From assembly GCA_007120685.1 (NCBI GenBank), contig SKNG01000497.1, forward strand, positions 1 to 8,705: a stretch of 8,705 nucleotides of DNA, in the 5' to 3' direction. Below the pieces are notes generated by a model that was given only the letters and a program-made list of their open reading frames with translations, was not told the origin of the DNA and searched no databases. The DNA is from Paracoccaceae bacterium (GTDB lineage: Bacteria > Pseudomonadota > Alphaproteobacteria > Rhodobacterales > Rhodobacteraceae). The position numbers and the translations under genes were made by a program. Positions 1 through 5,487 of the stretch are shown here, one piece after another. How positions within the stretch are numbered: the first letter of the stretch is position 1; each line of letters starts with the position of its first letter.

Positions 1-1
1 C

Positions 2-634
2 TCAGGCCTTGGCCCGGTCGGCGGCGCGGCCGGGCATCAGATCATACGGGTGTTGCCAGCCGGGCTGCGCGCTCAGCCGCGTCAGCCAGGCGTCGATATG
101 GGGCCAGTCGGCCCGGTCGAAGCCGAAAGGCTCGGGATAGTAAAGGTAACCCGCGCAGGCGCAATCGGCGATGGAGGGGGCCTCGCCCACAATCCAGTCG
201 CGGCCCTGCAAATGGGTGTTGAGTGTTGCGTAGACGGGTTTCAGCCGGCCCTGCATGAAACGGATCACTTCGGCCGGGCGCTTTTCCTCGGGCAGAAAGT
301 TCATCAGGAAACGGGTCATGCCGGCCTGGCTGGAAAGCTTGTGGTTGTCCCAGAGAAGCCAGCGCAGCACCTCCGGATTGTCGGCGCCGGCCATCCTGCC
401 GGTCTTGCGGGCGACATGGTCCTGAATGACCCCGGACTGGCCGAGAACGAGGTCCCCCTCCACCATCACCGGCACCTCGCCCATCGGGTTCAGCGCGCGG
501 AATTCAGGGGTTCGGTTCTCGCCGCCGAAGAAATCGACGAAGCGCGGCTGCCAGTCGTAGCCACAAAGCGCCATGGTCAGCGCTGCCTTGTAGGCATTGC
601 CGGATTCGCCGAAGCAGTAAAGGGTTGCGGTCAT
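2..634 (-). CDS. Glutathione S-transferase family protein
   Basis: A complete 210-aa cytosolic GST-fold protein, the usual length for the family. The N-terminal thioredoxin-like domain (about residues 1-80) carries SGNAYK at 11-16, where Ser11 is the likely thiol-activating residue, NPMGEVPVM at 49-57 with the cis-proline loop, and GQSGVI at 65-70, matching the glutathione-binding E/Q-S motif. The all-helical C-terminal domain has the N-capping box SIAD at 154-157. The ATG at 634 is preceded by CTGGAG with 6 nt spacing. Known members conjugate or reduce electrophiles with glutathione, but the substrate cannot be read here. It lies downstream of the acyl-CoA dehydrogenases on the same strand, across a 361-bp gap with hairpins, so co-transcription is doubtful. 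Family call is firm; physiological role unknown. Confidence 0.9.
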   Translation of the reverse strand: MTATLYCFGESGNAYKAALTMALCGYDWQPRFVDFFGGENRTPEFRALNPMGEVPVMVEGDLVLGQSGVIQDHVARKTGRMAGADNPEVLRWLLWDNHKLSSQAGMTRFLMNFLPEEKRPAEVIRFMQGRLKPVYATLNTHLQGRDWIVGEAPSIADCACAGYLYYPEPFGFDRADWPHIDAWLTRLSAQPGWQHPYDLMPGRAADRAKA

Positions 635-679
635 TGTGTGCTCCAGATCCGTTCCGTGATCGCTGGTTGCGGCGTCGGA

Positions 680-732
680 GCGGGGGTTTCACACCCCCGC
701 GCCCCCGTGGCGTATTTCTCGCAAGATGATGG
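680..732 (+). repeat. REP-like repeat unit, copy A (hairpin plus GTATTT/GCAAGATGA motif)
   Basis: Arms GCGGGGGT (680-687) and ACCCCCGC (693-700) pair perfectly over 8 bp around a 5-nt loop. A C-run follows, then the motif GGCGTATTTCTCGCAAGATG at 709-728. The 26-nt core at 707-732 matches the reverse complement of 884-909 at 22 of 26 positions. From memory, hairpins followed by a GTATTT...GCAAGATGA string recur between genes in Rhodobacterales genomes. Copy A does not follow the end of any plus-strand gene here, so a plain terminator role is unlikely for it. Confidence 0.7.
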
Positions 733-738
733 GGCGCG

Positions 739-754
739 GTAACGCTTCCTTAAC
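739..754 (+). promoter_or_regulatory. Candidate CtrA box
   Basis: GTAA (739-742), 7 nt, then TTAAC (750-754) differs by one base from the alphaproteobacterial CtrA consensus TTAA-N7-TTAAC. It lies 105 bp upstream of the GST start codon. Such short motifs occur by chance, though TTAA is rarer in GC-rich DNA. No promoter elements were recognised beside it. Confidence 0.25.
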
Positions 755-883
755 CATGCGCCGTCAATGCTGGTTTCACGGTACAGGCTGGCGAGCCGAT
801 GACCGTGCAAGGTGACGCCACCCCGACCCGCTGGAGAGCATATCGCACAGGCGGGGCGGGGTGTGCACCTATTGGGAACCGTC

Positions 884-939
884 CCTTCATCTTGCGTGAA
901 ATACGCTGCGGGGGGTCCGGGGGGCGCAAAGCCCCCCGG
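884..939 (-). repeat. REP-like repeat unit, copy B (inverted relative to copy A)
   Basis: Read on the minus strand this is a 9-bp perfect hairpin (939-917), a C-run, and the motif AGCGTATTTCACGCAAGATG at 907-888. It has the same order of parts as copy A but the opposite orientation, so the two motifs face each other about 150 bp apart. The hairpin part falls downstream of the LCAD-like dehydrogenase and may end its transcript. Confidence 0.7.
917..939 (-). terminator. GC-rich hairpin downstream of LCAD-like dehydrogenase
   Basis: Arms CCGGGGGGC (917-925) and GCCCCCCGG (931-939) form a 9-bp perfect stem with a 5-nt loop, 57 nt beyond the dehydrogenase stop codon. No U-run follows on the minus strand (an A and then a C-run do), so it is not a canonical intrinsic terminator. 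It could still stop transcription or protect the 3' end. Confidence 0.45.
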
Positions 940-957
940 CCTGGCCCAACCGTCGGG

Positions 958-976
958 CCATGATCTTCGATCATGG
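958..976 (-). terminator. Stable hairpin just after LCAD-like dehydrogenase
   Basis: Arms CCATGATC and GATCATGG form a perfect 8-bp stem closed by a 3-nt loop (GAA on the minus strand), 19 nt after the stop codon of the dehydrogenase. No U-run follows. It stands in tandem with the stronger hairpin at 917-939, so the pair probably marks the transcript 3' end. Confidence 0.4.
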
Positions 977-995
977 AACCGGCGGGCGGGAGTGC

Positions 996-2150
996 TCACA
1001 GCGACCGTCCGATCAGTTCCTTCATGATCTCGTTGGTGCCGCCATAGATCCGCTGCACTCGCGCGTCGGTCCACATCTCGGCCACCGCATATTCCGACAT
1101 GAACCCGTAGCCGCCATGCAACTGCACGCATTCGTCGATCACCGCGCATTGCAGGTCGGTCAGCCAGTACTTGCACATCGCCGCCATCTCGACCGTCAGC
1201 GCGCCCTTCAGATGCGCCTCGATGCAGCTGTCCAGAAATGCCCGCGCCACCGCCGCATTCGTCTTGCACTCGGCCAGCTTGAACCGCGTGTTCTGAAAGT
1301 TGATGATCGGCTGCCCGAACGCCTCGCGCTCCTTGCAATAGGCGATCGTGCGCTCCACTGCCCCTTCGAGCGCCCCCACCGCGCCGCAGCCGATAATCAG
1401 CCGCTCTTGCGGCAGTTGCTCCATCATCTGATAGAAGCCCTGCCCCTCCTTGCCGCCCAGGATGTTCTCGGGTGGCACCGCCACCTCGTCGAAGAACAGC
1501 TCCGACGTATCCGCCGCCTTCAGCCCCACCTTGTCCAGGTTGCGCCCGCGCCGAAAGCCCTCGGCCCCCTCGGCCTCTACCACCACCAGCGACACGCCCT
1601 TGGCGCGCGCCGTCGGGTCGGTCTTGGCCGCGACGATGATCAGATCGGCATGCTGGCCGTTGGAGATGAAGGTCTTCGACCCCGTCAGCCGATAGACATT
1701 GCCGTCCCGCACCGCCCGCGTCTTCAGGTTCTGCACGTCCGATCCGCCCGAGGGCTCGGTCATCGCCAGCGCACCCACCATCTCGCCCGCAGCCATCTTC
1801 GGCAGCCAGCGCTTCTTCTGGTCCTCGGTGCCATAGGCGAGGATGTAATGCGCGACGATCCCGGAATGGATCGGGTTGCCCCAGCTCGCCAGATTCTGGC
1901 GCGGGTGCTCCATGCTGATCACCGCCTCATGGCCGAAATCGCCGCCCGCGCCGCCATATTCCTCGGGGATCGAGGCGCAGAGCAGCCCCATCGCGCCCGC
2001 CTGGTTCCAGGTTTCGCGGTCCATCTCGCCCTGCTGGCGCCAGCGTTCGGCATGGGGCACCCATTCGTTGACGAAGAACTCGCGTGCCATGCTTTCCAGC
2101 ATGCGGTGTTCGTCGGTCATCCAGCTGGATGCCAGCATCGGAAATGTCAT
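996..2150 (-). CDS. Acyl-CoA dehydrogenase, LCAD/IVD-like
   Basis: A 384-aa FAD-dependent acyl-CoA dehydrogenase that introduces the alpha-beta double bond into an acyl-CoA and passes electrons to ETF. It has the standard three-domain fold: helical N-terminus to about residue 125, beta middle domain with AMTEPSGGSDV at 129-139 and the flavin segment TGSKTFISNG at 156-165, and helical C-terminus with QLHGGYGF at 343-350. The C-terminal position that carries catalytic Glu in MCAD/SCAD is Gly370 (IYGGTNEI). Instead LPQERLIIG at 246-254 matches the LCAD/IVD arrangement, making Glu249 the likely catalytic base. I chose the ATG at 2150 because GGGAGGG lies 9 nt upstream; a longer TTG start at 2168 would use up this ribosome site. 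It sits 49 nt after the RHH-like gene. Chain length or branching of the substrate is not readable. Confidence 0.92.
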   Translation of the reverse strand: MTFPMLASSWMTDEHRMLESMAREFFVNEWVPHAERWRQQGEMDRETWNQAGAMGLLCASIPEEYGGAGGDFGHEAVISMEHPRQNLASWGNPIHSGIVAHYILAYGTEDQKKRWLPKMAAGEMVGALAMTEPSGGSDVQNLKTRAVRDGNVYRLTGSKTFISNGQHADLIIVAAKTDPTARAKGVSLVVVEAEGAEGFRRGRNLDKVGLKAADTSELFFDEVAVPPENILGGKEGQGFYQMMEQLPQERLIIGCGAVGALEGAVERTIAYCKEREAFGQPIINFQNTRFKLAECKTNAAVARAFLDSCIEAHLKGALTVEMAAMCKYWLTDLQCAVIDECVQLHGGYGFMSEYAVAEMWTDARVQRIYGGTNEIMKELIGRSL

Positions 2151-2199
2151 CTTTGTGGTCCCTCCCAAGACCGGGTATCAAATCAGCGTAGGCGGCGCG

Positions 2200-2412
2200 T
2201 CAGCGTTTTCGGGCCTCAAGCTCGGCGTTGAACAGCCGCAGCCGGTGCGTCAGGTTGTCGGTATGCGTGACGCTGTCGAAATTCTCGAACAGAAACGACA
2301 GCGCCTCGCCCTCGTCCAGCCCGGCGTCTGTGGAAAAGCGTTTCAGCCGCCGATAGGCGTCCTCGCTCATGGCGACGGGGAAGCGACGGGTGAGGCGCAA
2401 GCGTTTCGGCAT
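2200..2412 (-). CDS. Small ribbon-helix-helix-like protein of unknown function
   Basis: A 70-aa basic protein. Residues 9-15 (RRFPVAM) look like an RHH-type beta strand, followed by two predicted amphipathic helices at about 16-31 and 34-45 separated by AGLDEGEA, and a charged C-terminal tail ending ELEARKR. This order resembles CopG/Arc-type DNA-binding proteins, but I do not recognise a named family. The ATG at 2412 has AGAGG 4 nt upstream. It lies in tandem between two acyl-CoA dehydrogenase genes (47 nt after one, 49 nt before the other), so it is probably co-transcribed with them. Codon use fits its neighbours. It could be a local regulator, an antitoxin-like remnant without a toxin, or a non-DNA-binding accessory protein. 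Coding status is well supported by position and ribosome site; function is inference. Confidence 0.7.
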   Translation of the reverse strand: MPKRLRLTRRFPVAMSEDAYRRLKRFSTDAGLDEGEALSFLFENFDSVTHTDNLTHRLRLFNAELEARKR

Positions 2413-2435
2413 CGATCCTCTCTTCAGTCGGCGGG

Positions 2436-2455
2436 CGGGGGGCCTTAGCCCCCCG
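2436..2455 (-). terminator. Hairpin between the large dehydrogenase and the RHH-like gene
   Basis: Arms CGGGGGGC (2436-2443) and GCCCCCCG (2448-2455) form an 8-bp stem around a 4-nt loop, starting 4 nt beyond the dehydrogenase stop codon. No U-run follows. The next gene starts 23 nt further on with no room for its own promoter after the hairpin, so partial termination or 3'-end stabilisation within one operon fits better than a full stop. Confidence 0.5.
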
Positions 2456-2459
2456 GTGA

Positions 2460-4238
2460 TCAGAAAGCTTCGGCCTCCAGCGCCATCACCGTCTCGGCGC
2501 CGGACTGGATCCGCGACAGGTGCATCGCCGTCGCCGGCAGTTGCCGCGCCATATAGTAGCGGCCTGTGGCCAGCTTCGTCTTGTAGAACGTGGCGTCAGG
2601 CTTGCCCTCGTCCAGCGCGGCCTGCGCCGCCACCGCCATGCGCGCCCACATCAGCCCCAGGCAGACATGGCCGAAAAGATGCATGAAATCGGTCGAACCG
2701 GCCAGCGCATCATTGGGCTTCTTCATGCCCTGCTGCATGAAATACATCATCGCCGTCTGCAGGTCCTTGGACGCCGCCTTCAGCGGTTCCAGGAAATCGG
2801 CCTTCAGCGCCTCGTTGCCCTCATGCTCCTTGATGAAACCCTTGACCATCTCGAAGAAGGCCATTGCCGGCTTGCCGCCATCGGCGGCCAGCTTGCGGCC
2901 CACCAGATCCAGCGCCTGGATGCCGTTCGCGCCCTCGTAGATCATGGCGATGCGGGCGTCGCGGACGAATTGGGACATGCCCCATTCCTCGATATAGCCA
3001 TGCCCGCCAAAGACCTGCTGGGCCTGCACGGTCATGTCGAAGCCCTTGTCGGTCAGGAAACCCTTGATCACCGGTGTCAGCAGCGACACCAGCCCCTCTG
3101 CGTCGTTGTCCCCGGCCCGGTGCGAGCGGTCGATCAGATGCGCCCCCCACATGGCAAAGGCGCGCGCGCCCTCGACAAAGCTTTTCTGGTCCATGAGGTT
3201 GCGGCGGATGTCAGGGTGCACGATCAGCGGGTCGGCGGGGCCGTCCTTGTTCTCGGCCCCGGTGACGGCGCGGCCCTGCAGGCGGTCCTTCGCATAGGCC
3301 AGCGAATTCTGATAGGCGGCCTCGGCCTGCGCATAGCCCTGCACGCCGACGCCCAGACGCGCCTCGTTCATCATCACGAACATGGCGCGCATGCCCTTGT
3401 GCAGCTCGCCCACCAGCCAGCCTTTCGCCTCGTCATAGTTCATCACGCAGGTGGCATTGCCGTGAATGCCCATCTTCTCCTCGATATTGCCGACAGAGAC
3501 CCCGTTGCGCGCGCCCAGGCTGCCGTCATCGTTGACCAGGAATTTCGGCACCACGAACAGGCTGATCCCCTTCGTGCCCTCGCCCCCGCCCGGGGCCTTG
3601 GCCAGCACCAGATGGATGATGTTCTCGGCCATGTCATGCTCGCCGGCCGAGATGAAGATCTTCTGGCCGGTGATCGCATAGCTGCCATCGTCCAGCGGCT
3701 CGGCCTTGGTGCGGATGAGGCCCAGATCGGTGCCACAATGCGGCTCGGTCAGGTTCATGGTGCCGGTCCATTCCATCGACACCATCTTCGGCAGATACTG
3801 GTCCTTCTGCGCGTCCGAGGAATGGGCCAGCATCGCGTTGATGGCGCCATGGGTCAGACCCTGGTACATGTTAAGCGCCATGTTGGCCGAGCACATGATC
3901 TCGCCCACGGCGGAACCCATCAGCACCGGCAGGTTCTGCCCGCCATACTGCTCGGGCAGATCAAGTCCGTTCCAGCCGCCTTCCTTCACGGCCTCGAAAG
4001 CCTCGCGGAAGCCCTTGGGCGTGCGCACCACGCCGTTCTCCAGCACGCAGCCTTCGGCATCGCCGGAAGCATTCAGCGGCGCCAGCTTGTCCGAGGCCAG
4101 CTTGCCGGCCTCTTCCAGGATGGCGTTGGTGAAATCCGCCTCCAACTCTTCATAACCGGGGATGCCGGCCTGCGGCGCCTGCAGCAGGTCATGCAGGATG
4201 AACTGGAAATCCTTCACCGGGGCGGTGTAGCTGGGCAT
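2460..4238 (-). CDS. Acyl-CoA dehydrogenase with C-terminal extension domain (FadE/DmdC-like)
   Basis: A 592-aa acyl-CoA dehydrogenase, the length typical of the subfamily with an extra C-terminal domain. Order: short N-terminal motif YTAPVKDFQFILHDLL (4-19), helical domain to about 155, beta domain with MNLTEPHCGTDLG at 161-173 and TGQKIFISAGEHD at 190-202, helical catalytic domain with VFGGHGYIEEWG at 409-420 and MIYEGANGIQ at 432-441, where Glu435 is the catalytic base, then the extension (about 460-592). Characterised relatives oxidise fatty acyl-CoAs, and DmdC oxidises methylthiopropionyl-CoA in marine relatives; the substrate is not decided here. The ATG at 4238 has AGGGAG 6 nt upstream; a start 17 codons earlier would add an arginine-rich stretch and lose that site. 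It follows merR-1 by 75 nt and is probably controlled with it. Confidence 0.95.
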   Translation of the reverse strand: MPSYTAPVKDFQFILHDLLQAPQAGIPGYEELEADFTNAILEEAGKLASDKLAPLNASGDAEGCVLENGVVRTPKGFREAFEAVKEGGWNGLDLPEQYGGQNLPVLMGSAVGEIMCSANMALNMYQGLTHGAINAMLAHSSDAQKDQYLPKMVSMEWTGTMNLTEPHCGTDLGLIRTKAEPLDDGSYAITGQKIFISAGEHDMAENIIHLVLAKAPGGGEGTKGISLFVVPKFLVNDDGSLGARNGVSVGNIEEKMGIHGNATCVMNYDEAKGWLVGELHKGMRAMFVMMNEARLGVGVQGYAQAEAAYQNSLAYAKDRLQGRAVTGAENKDGPADPLIVHPDIRRNLMDQKSFVEGARAFAMWGAHLIDRSHRAGDNDAEGLVSLLTPVIKGFLTDKGFDMTVQAQQVFGGHGYIEEWGMSQFVRDARIAMIYEGANGIQALDLVGRKLAADGGKPAMAFFEMVKGFIKEHEGNEALKADFLEPLKAASKDLQTAMMYFMQQGMKKPNDALAGSTDFMHLFGHVCLGLMWARMAVAAQAALDEGKPDATFYKTKLATGRYYMARQLPATAMHLSRIQSGAETVMALEAEAF

Positions 4239-4290
4239 GCGTCTCTCCCTTTCGGCGCGGGTTGGCACCGGTCGTTGCAGTCTATTCAAA

Positions 4291-4311
4291 GGGCGGCCGT
4301 CCGGCCGTCCC
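4291..4311 (-). terminator. Terminator-like hairpin between merR-1 and the large dehydrogenase
   Basis: On the minus strand GGGACGGC and GCCGCCC pair around a CGGACG-type loop (one bulged A), immediately followed by TTTGAATAG. It begins 2 nt after the merR-1 stop codon and lies about 53 nt before the dehydrogenase ATG. It may lower read-through so that the regulator and the enzyme differ in level. Confidence 0.4.
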
Positions 4312-4313
4312 GG

Positions 4314-4721
4314 CTATTCGGCGGCAGGCCGGCGGAACGAGGCGATCATCTCCGCCCCCCATTCCAACTGGCCCTTCAATTCCTCGATGGCTTCGTTCAA
4401 CTCGTCGCGCTGGCGCTCCATCTGCGCCAGACGCTCGCGCGCGACCTCATAGGTGCGCTTGAGCTGTTCTTCCTGTGCGTCGCCGCGATCATAGAGATCC
4501 AGCAACTGGCGCATTTCCTCCAGGCTGAAACCGAAACGCTTGCCGCGCAGGATCAGCTTCAGCCGCCCGCGATCACGCCGCGTGAACAGCCGCTTCTGGC
4601 CCTCGCGCAGCGGGAACAGCAGTTCCTTGGCCTCGTAGAAACGCAGCGTGCGCGGCGTCACGTCGAACGCATCGCACATCTGGCGTATCGTCATCAGGTC
4701 CTTGTGGTCACCGTCTTCCAT
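4314..4721 (-). CDS. MerR-family transcriptional regulator (merR-1)
   Basis: A 135-aa MerR-type activator/repressor. The N-terminal winged helix-turn-helix shows LMTIRQMCDAFDVTPRTLRF at 9-28 followed by YE, a wing with basic residues (KRLFTRRDRGRL, 43-54), and the FGFSLEEMRQLLDLYD segment at 63-78. A long coiled-coil dimerisation helix covers about 82-125. The only cysteine is Cys16 in the DNA-binding part, which argues against a metal or redox sensor. No effector-binding domain is present beyond the coiled coil, as in LiuR- and fatty-acid-type regulators. The ATG at 4721 has GAGG 6 nt upstream; a longer form from 4781 lacks a better site. It lies directly upstream of the 592-aa dehydrogenase, which it probably controls. 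A paralogue sits 195 bp upstream. Confidence 0.9.
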   Translation of the reverse strand: MEDGDHKDLMTIRQMCDAFDVTPRTLRFYEAKELLFPLREGQKRLFTRRDRGRLKLILRGKRFGFSLEEMRQLLDLYDRGDAQEEQLKRTYEVARERLAQMERQRDELNEAIEELKGQLEWGAEMIASFRRPAAE

Positions 4722-4810
4722 GATCCACCTCATCCTTCCCCGGTCGTGGCAGGATCGGCCCTCGCCGCCTGCCCCCTTCATATGGGGACGATCAGAGAAA
4801 TATCACCACG

Positions 4811-4828
4811 CTTGACGTTAACGTAAGG
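4811..4828 (-). promoter_or_regulatory. Dyad operator, probably for a MerR-type regulator
   Basis: CTTGACGTTAACGTAAGG has the perfect 10-bp palindrome ACGTTAACGT at its centre and pairs at 7 of 9 positions when extended. It lies 90 bp upstream of the merR-1 start, in the gap between the two MerR genes, in otherwise GC-rich sequence. From memory, TTnACGTnAACGTnAA-like dyads were predicted for LiuR, a MerR regulator of branched-chain amino acid and acyl-CoA breakdown; I cannot check this here. A TTACGT within it with GATATT 16 nt downstream on the minus strand could be promoter elements, which is how MerR operators usually sit. Confidence 0.6.
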
Positions 4829-4916
4829 GTGAACGCCGCGTCACCGATCCGTTCTGACGCAGGGTCGCTTCGGGTTGTCCGCGCCTTTGGCCGGGGGGCG
4901 GGCCGGCTCGCGGCGC

Positions 4917-5303
4917 TCAGGTGGCCGGGTCGTCGCCTTCCAGCAGTTCCGCAGCCTCGTCGCGCAGGGCGCGCAGATCGTCGATGGTATGGCCCAGTTC
5001 CTCGCGCTGGCGGGTCAGTTCCAGCAATTGCCGGTCGGCCATCTCGATCCAGGATTCCAGTTGCGGGCGGGTACCGCGGGTCTGGTAGATCTCCAGCCAC
5101 TGGCGGATCTCTTCCAGGCTGAAGCCGAAACGCCGCCCGCGCAGGATAAGCGTCATCCGGGCAATCTCGCGCGCGCCGTAGAAGCGGTTGCGTCCTTCCT
5201 TCTCTGGCGACAGCAGCTCGATGTACTCGTAATAGCGCAGGGTTCTGGGCGTTACCTCGAACTGCGCACACATCTCCTTGAAACTCAAACGCTTCTCGGC
5301 CAT
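4917..5303 (-). CDS. MerR-family transcriptional regulator (merR-2), paralogue of merR-1
   Basis: A 128-aa MerR-type regulator. The DNA-binding domain shows LSFKEMCAQFEVTPRTLRYY at 6-25, the wing EGRNRFYGAREIARM at 36-50, and FGFSLEEIRQWLEIYQ at 59-74. A dimerisation coiled coil spans about 78-122 and an acidic tail ends the protein. About 60% of residues (38 of 63, counted by eye) match merR-1 over the DNA-binding region, while the coiled coils differ. A single cysteine (Cys12) makes metal sensing unlikely. The ATG at 5303 is preceded by AGGAGG with 5 nt spacing, a strong site, so the longer reading from 5345 is rejected. It is first in the minus-strand series that continues with merR-1 and the dehydrogenases. 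It may bind the same operator as merR-1 or form heterodimers (inference). Confidence 0.9.
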   Translation of the reverse strand: MAEKRLSFKEMCAQFEVTPRTLRYYEYIELLSPEKEGRNRFYGAREIARMTLILRGRRFGFSLEEIRQWLEIYQTRGTRPQLESWIEMADRQLLELTRQREELGHTIDDLRALRDEAAELLEGDDPAT

Positions 5304-5322
5304 CGGCTCCTCCTGCCGCACC

Positions 5323-5343
5323 GCCGGGCGCGGTTTGCCCGGC
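5323..5343 (-). promoter_or_regulatory. Hairpin in the merR-2 leader
   Basis: Arms GCCGGGC (5323-5329) and GCCCGGC (5337-5343) form a perfect 7-bp stem with a 7-nt loop, ending 19 nt upstream of the merR-2 ATG and just before the AGGAGG site. It is likely part of the 5' leader. It may only stabilise the mRNA 5' end; no riboswitch family is recognised. Confidence 0.4.
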
Positions 5344-5347
5344 ATCC

Positions 5348-5376
5348 AGCCTAGTCCCTGGGTGCGACGGGTGCAA
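5348..5376 (-). promoter_or_regulatory. Weak promoter candidate for merR-2
   Basis: On the minus strand TTGCAC (5376-5371) and TAGGCT (5353-5348) are 17 bp apart, each matching three consensus bases. Transcription would start near 5341, just ahead of the leader hairpin. A short dyad, CGCTTG and CAAGCG at 5391-5405, lies directly upstream of the -35. Confidence 0.3.
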
Positions 5377-5487
5377 CATGGCTGTCATGGCGCTTGCCGC
5401 AAGCGTGGCCCAACCGATTCGGCATTGCACATGGCGCGATTCTTTCGCAGCCTTGCACTTATAGGTTGTTCATCGCCAGGAGACCGG

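Larger units (their letters stand above)
635..995. other. 361-bp non-coding region with repeats and hairpins
   Basis: I find no convincing gene between the LCAD-like dehydrogenase and the GST. Open frames here translate to arginine/proline/glycine-rich strings with no recognisable motif. The stretch holds, left to right, the GST leader, a hairpin with an adjoining repeat unit (680-732), a CtrA-like box (739-754), about 125 bp of unassigned sequence (755-880), the inverted second repeat unit with its hairpin (884-939), and an 8-bp hairpin with a 3-nt loop (958-976). The central 740-880 part could be a decayed gene or an unrecognised RNA; nothing in it settles this. Confidence 0.75.

Noticed and set aside
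50..742. Long plus-strand open frame opposite the GST
   Set aside because: It is the antisense shadow of the GST gene in GC-rich DNA, has no domain I recognise, and runs on into the hairpin-repeat region.
631..1338. Minus-strand frame bridging the dehydrogenase 3' end and the 361-bp gap
   Set aside because: Out of frame with the enzyme, Arg/Pro/Gly-rich, and crosses two inverted repeats and three hairpins; not a credible protein.
960..2231. 423-codon plus-strand open frame opposite the LCAD-like gene
   Set aside because: Shadow of a well-supported minus-strand gene; no ribosome site and no domain.
4756..4787. CCCC...GGGG pairing in the merR-1 leader as a possible riboswitch
   Set aside because: The stem is only about 4 bp and matches no known riboswitch core.
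2520..4826. 768-codon plus-strand open frame opposite the large dehydrogenase
   Set aside because: Composition is His/Arg/Leu/Ala-rich as expected from reading a high-GC gene backwards, while the minus strand holds a full, motif-complete enzyme.
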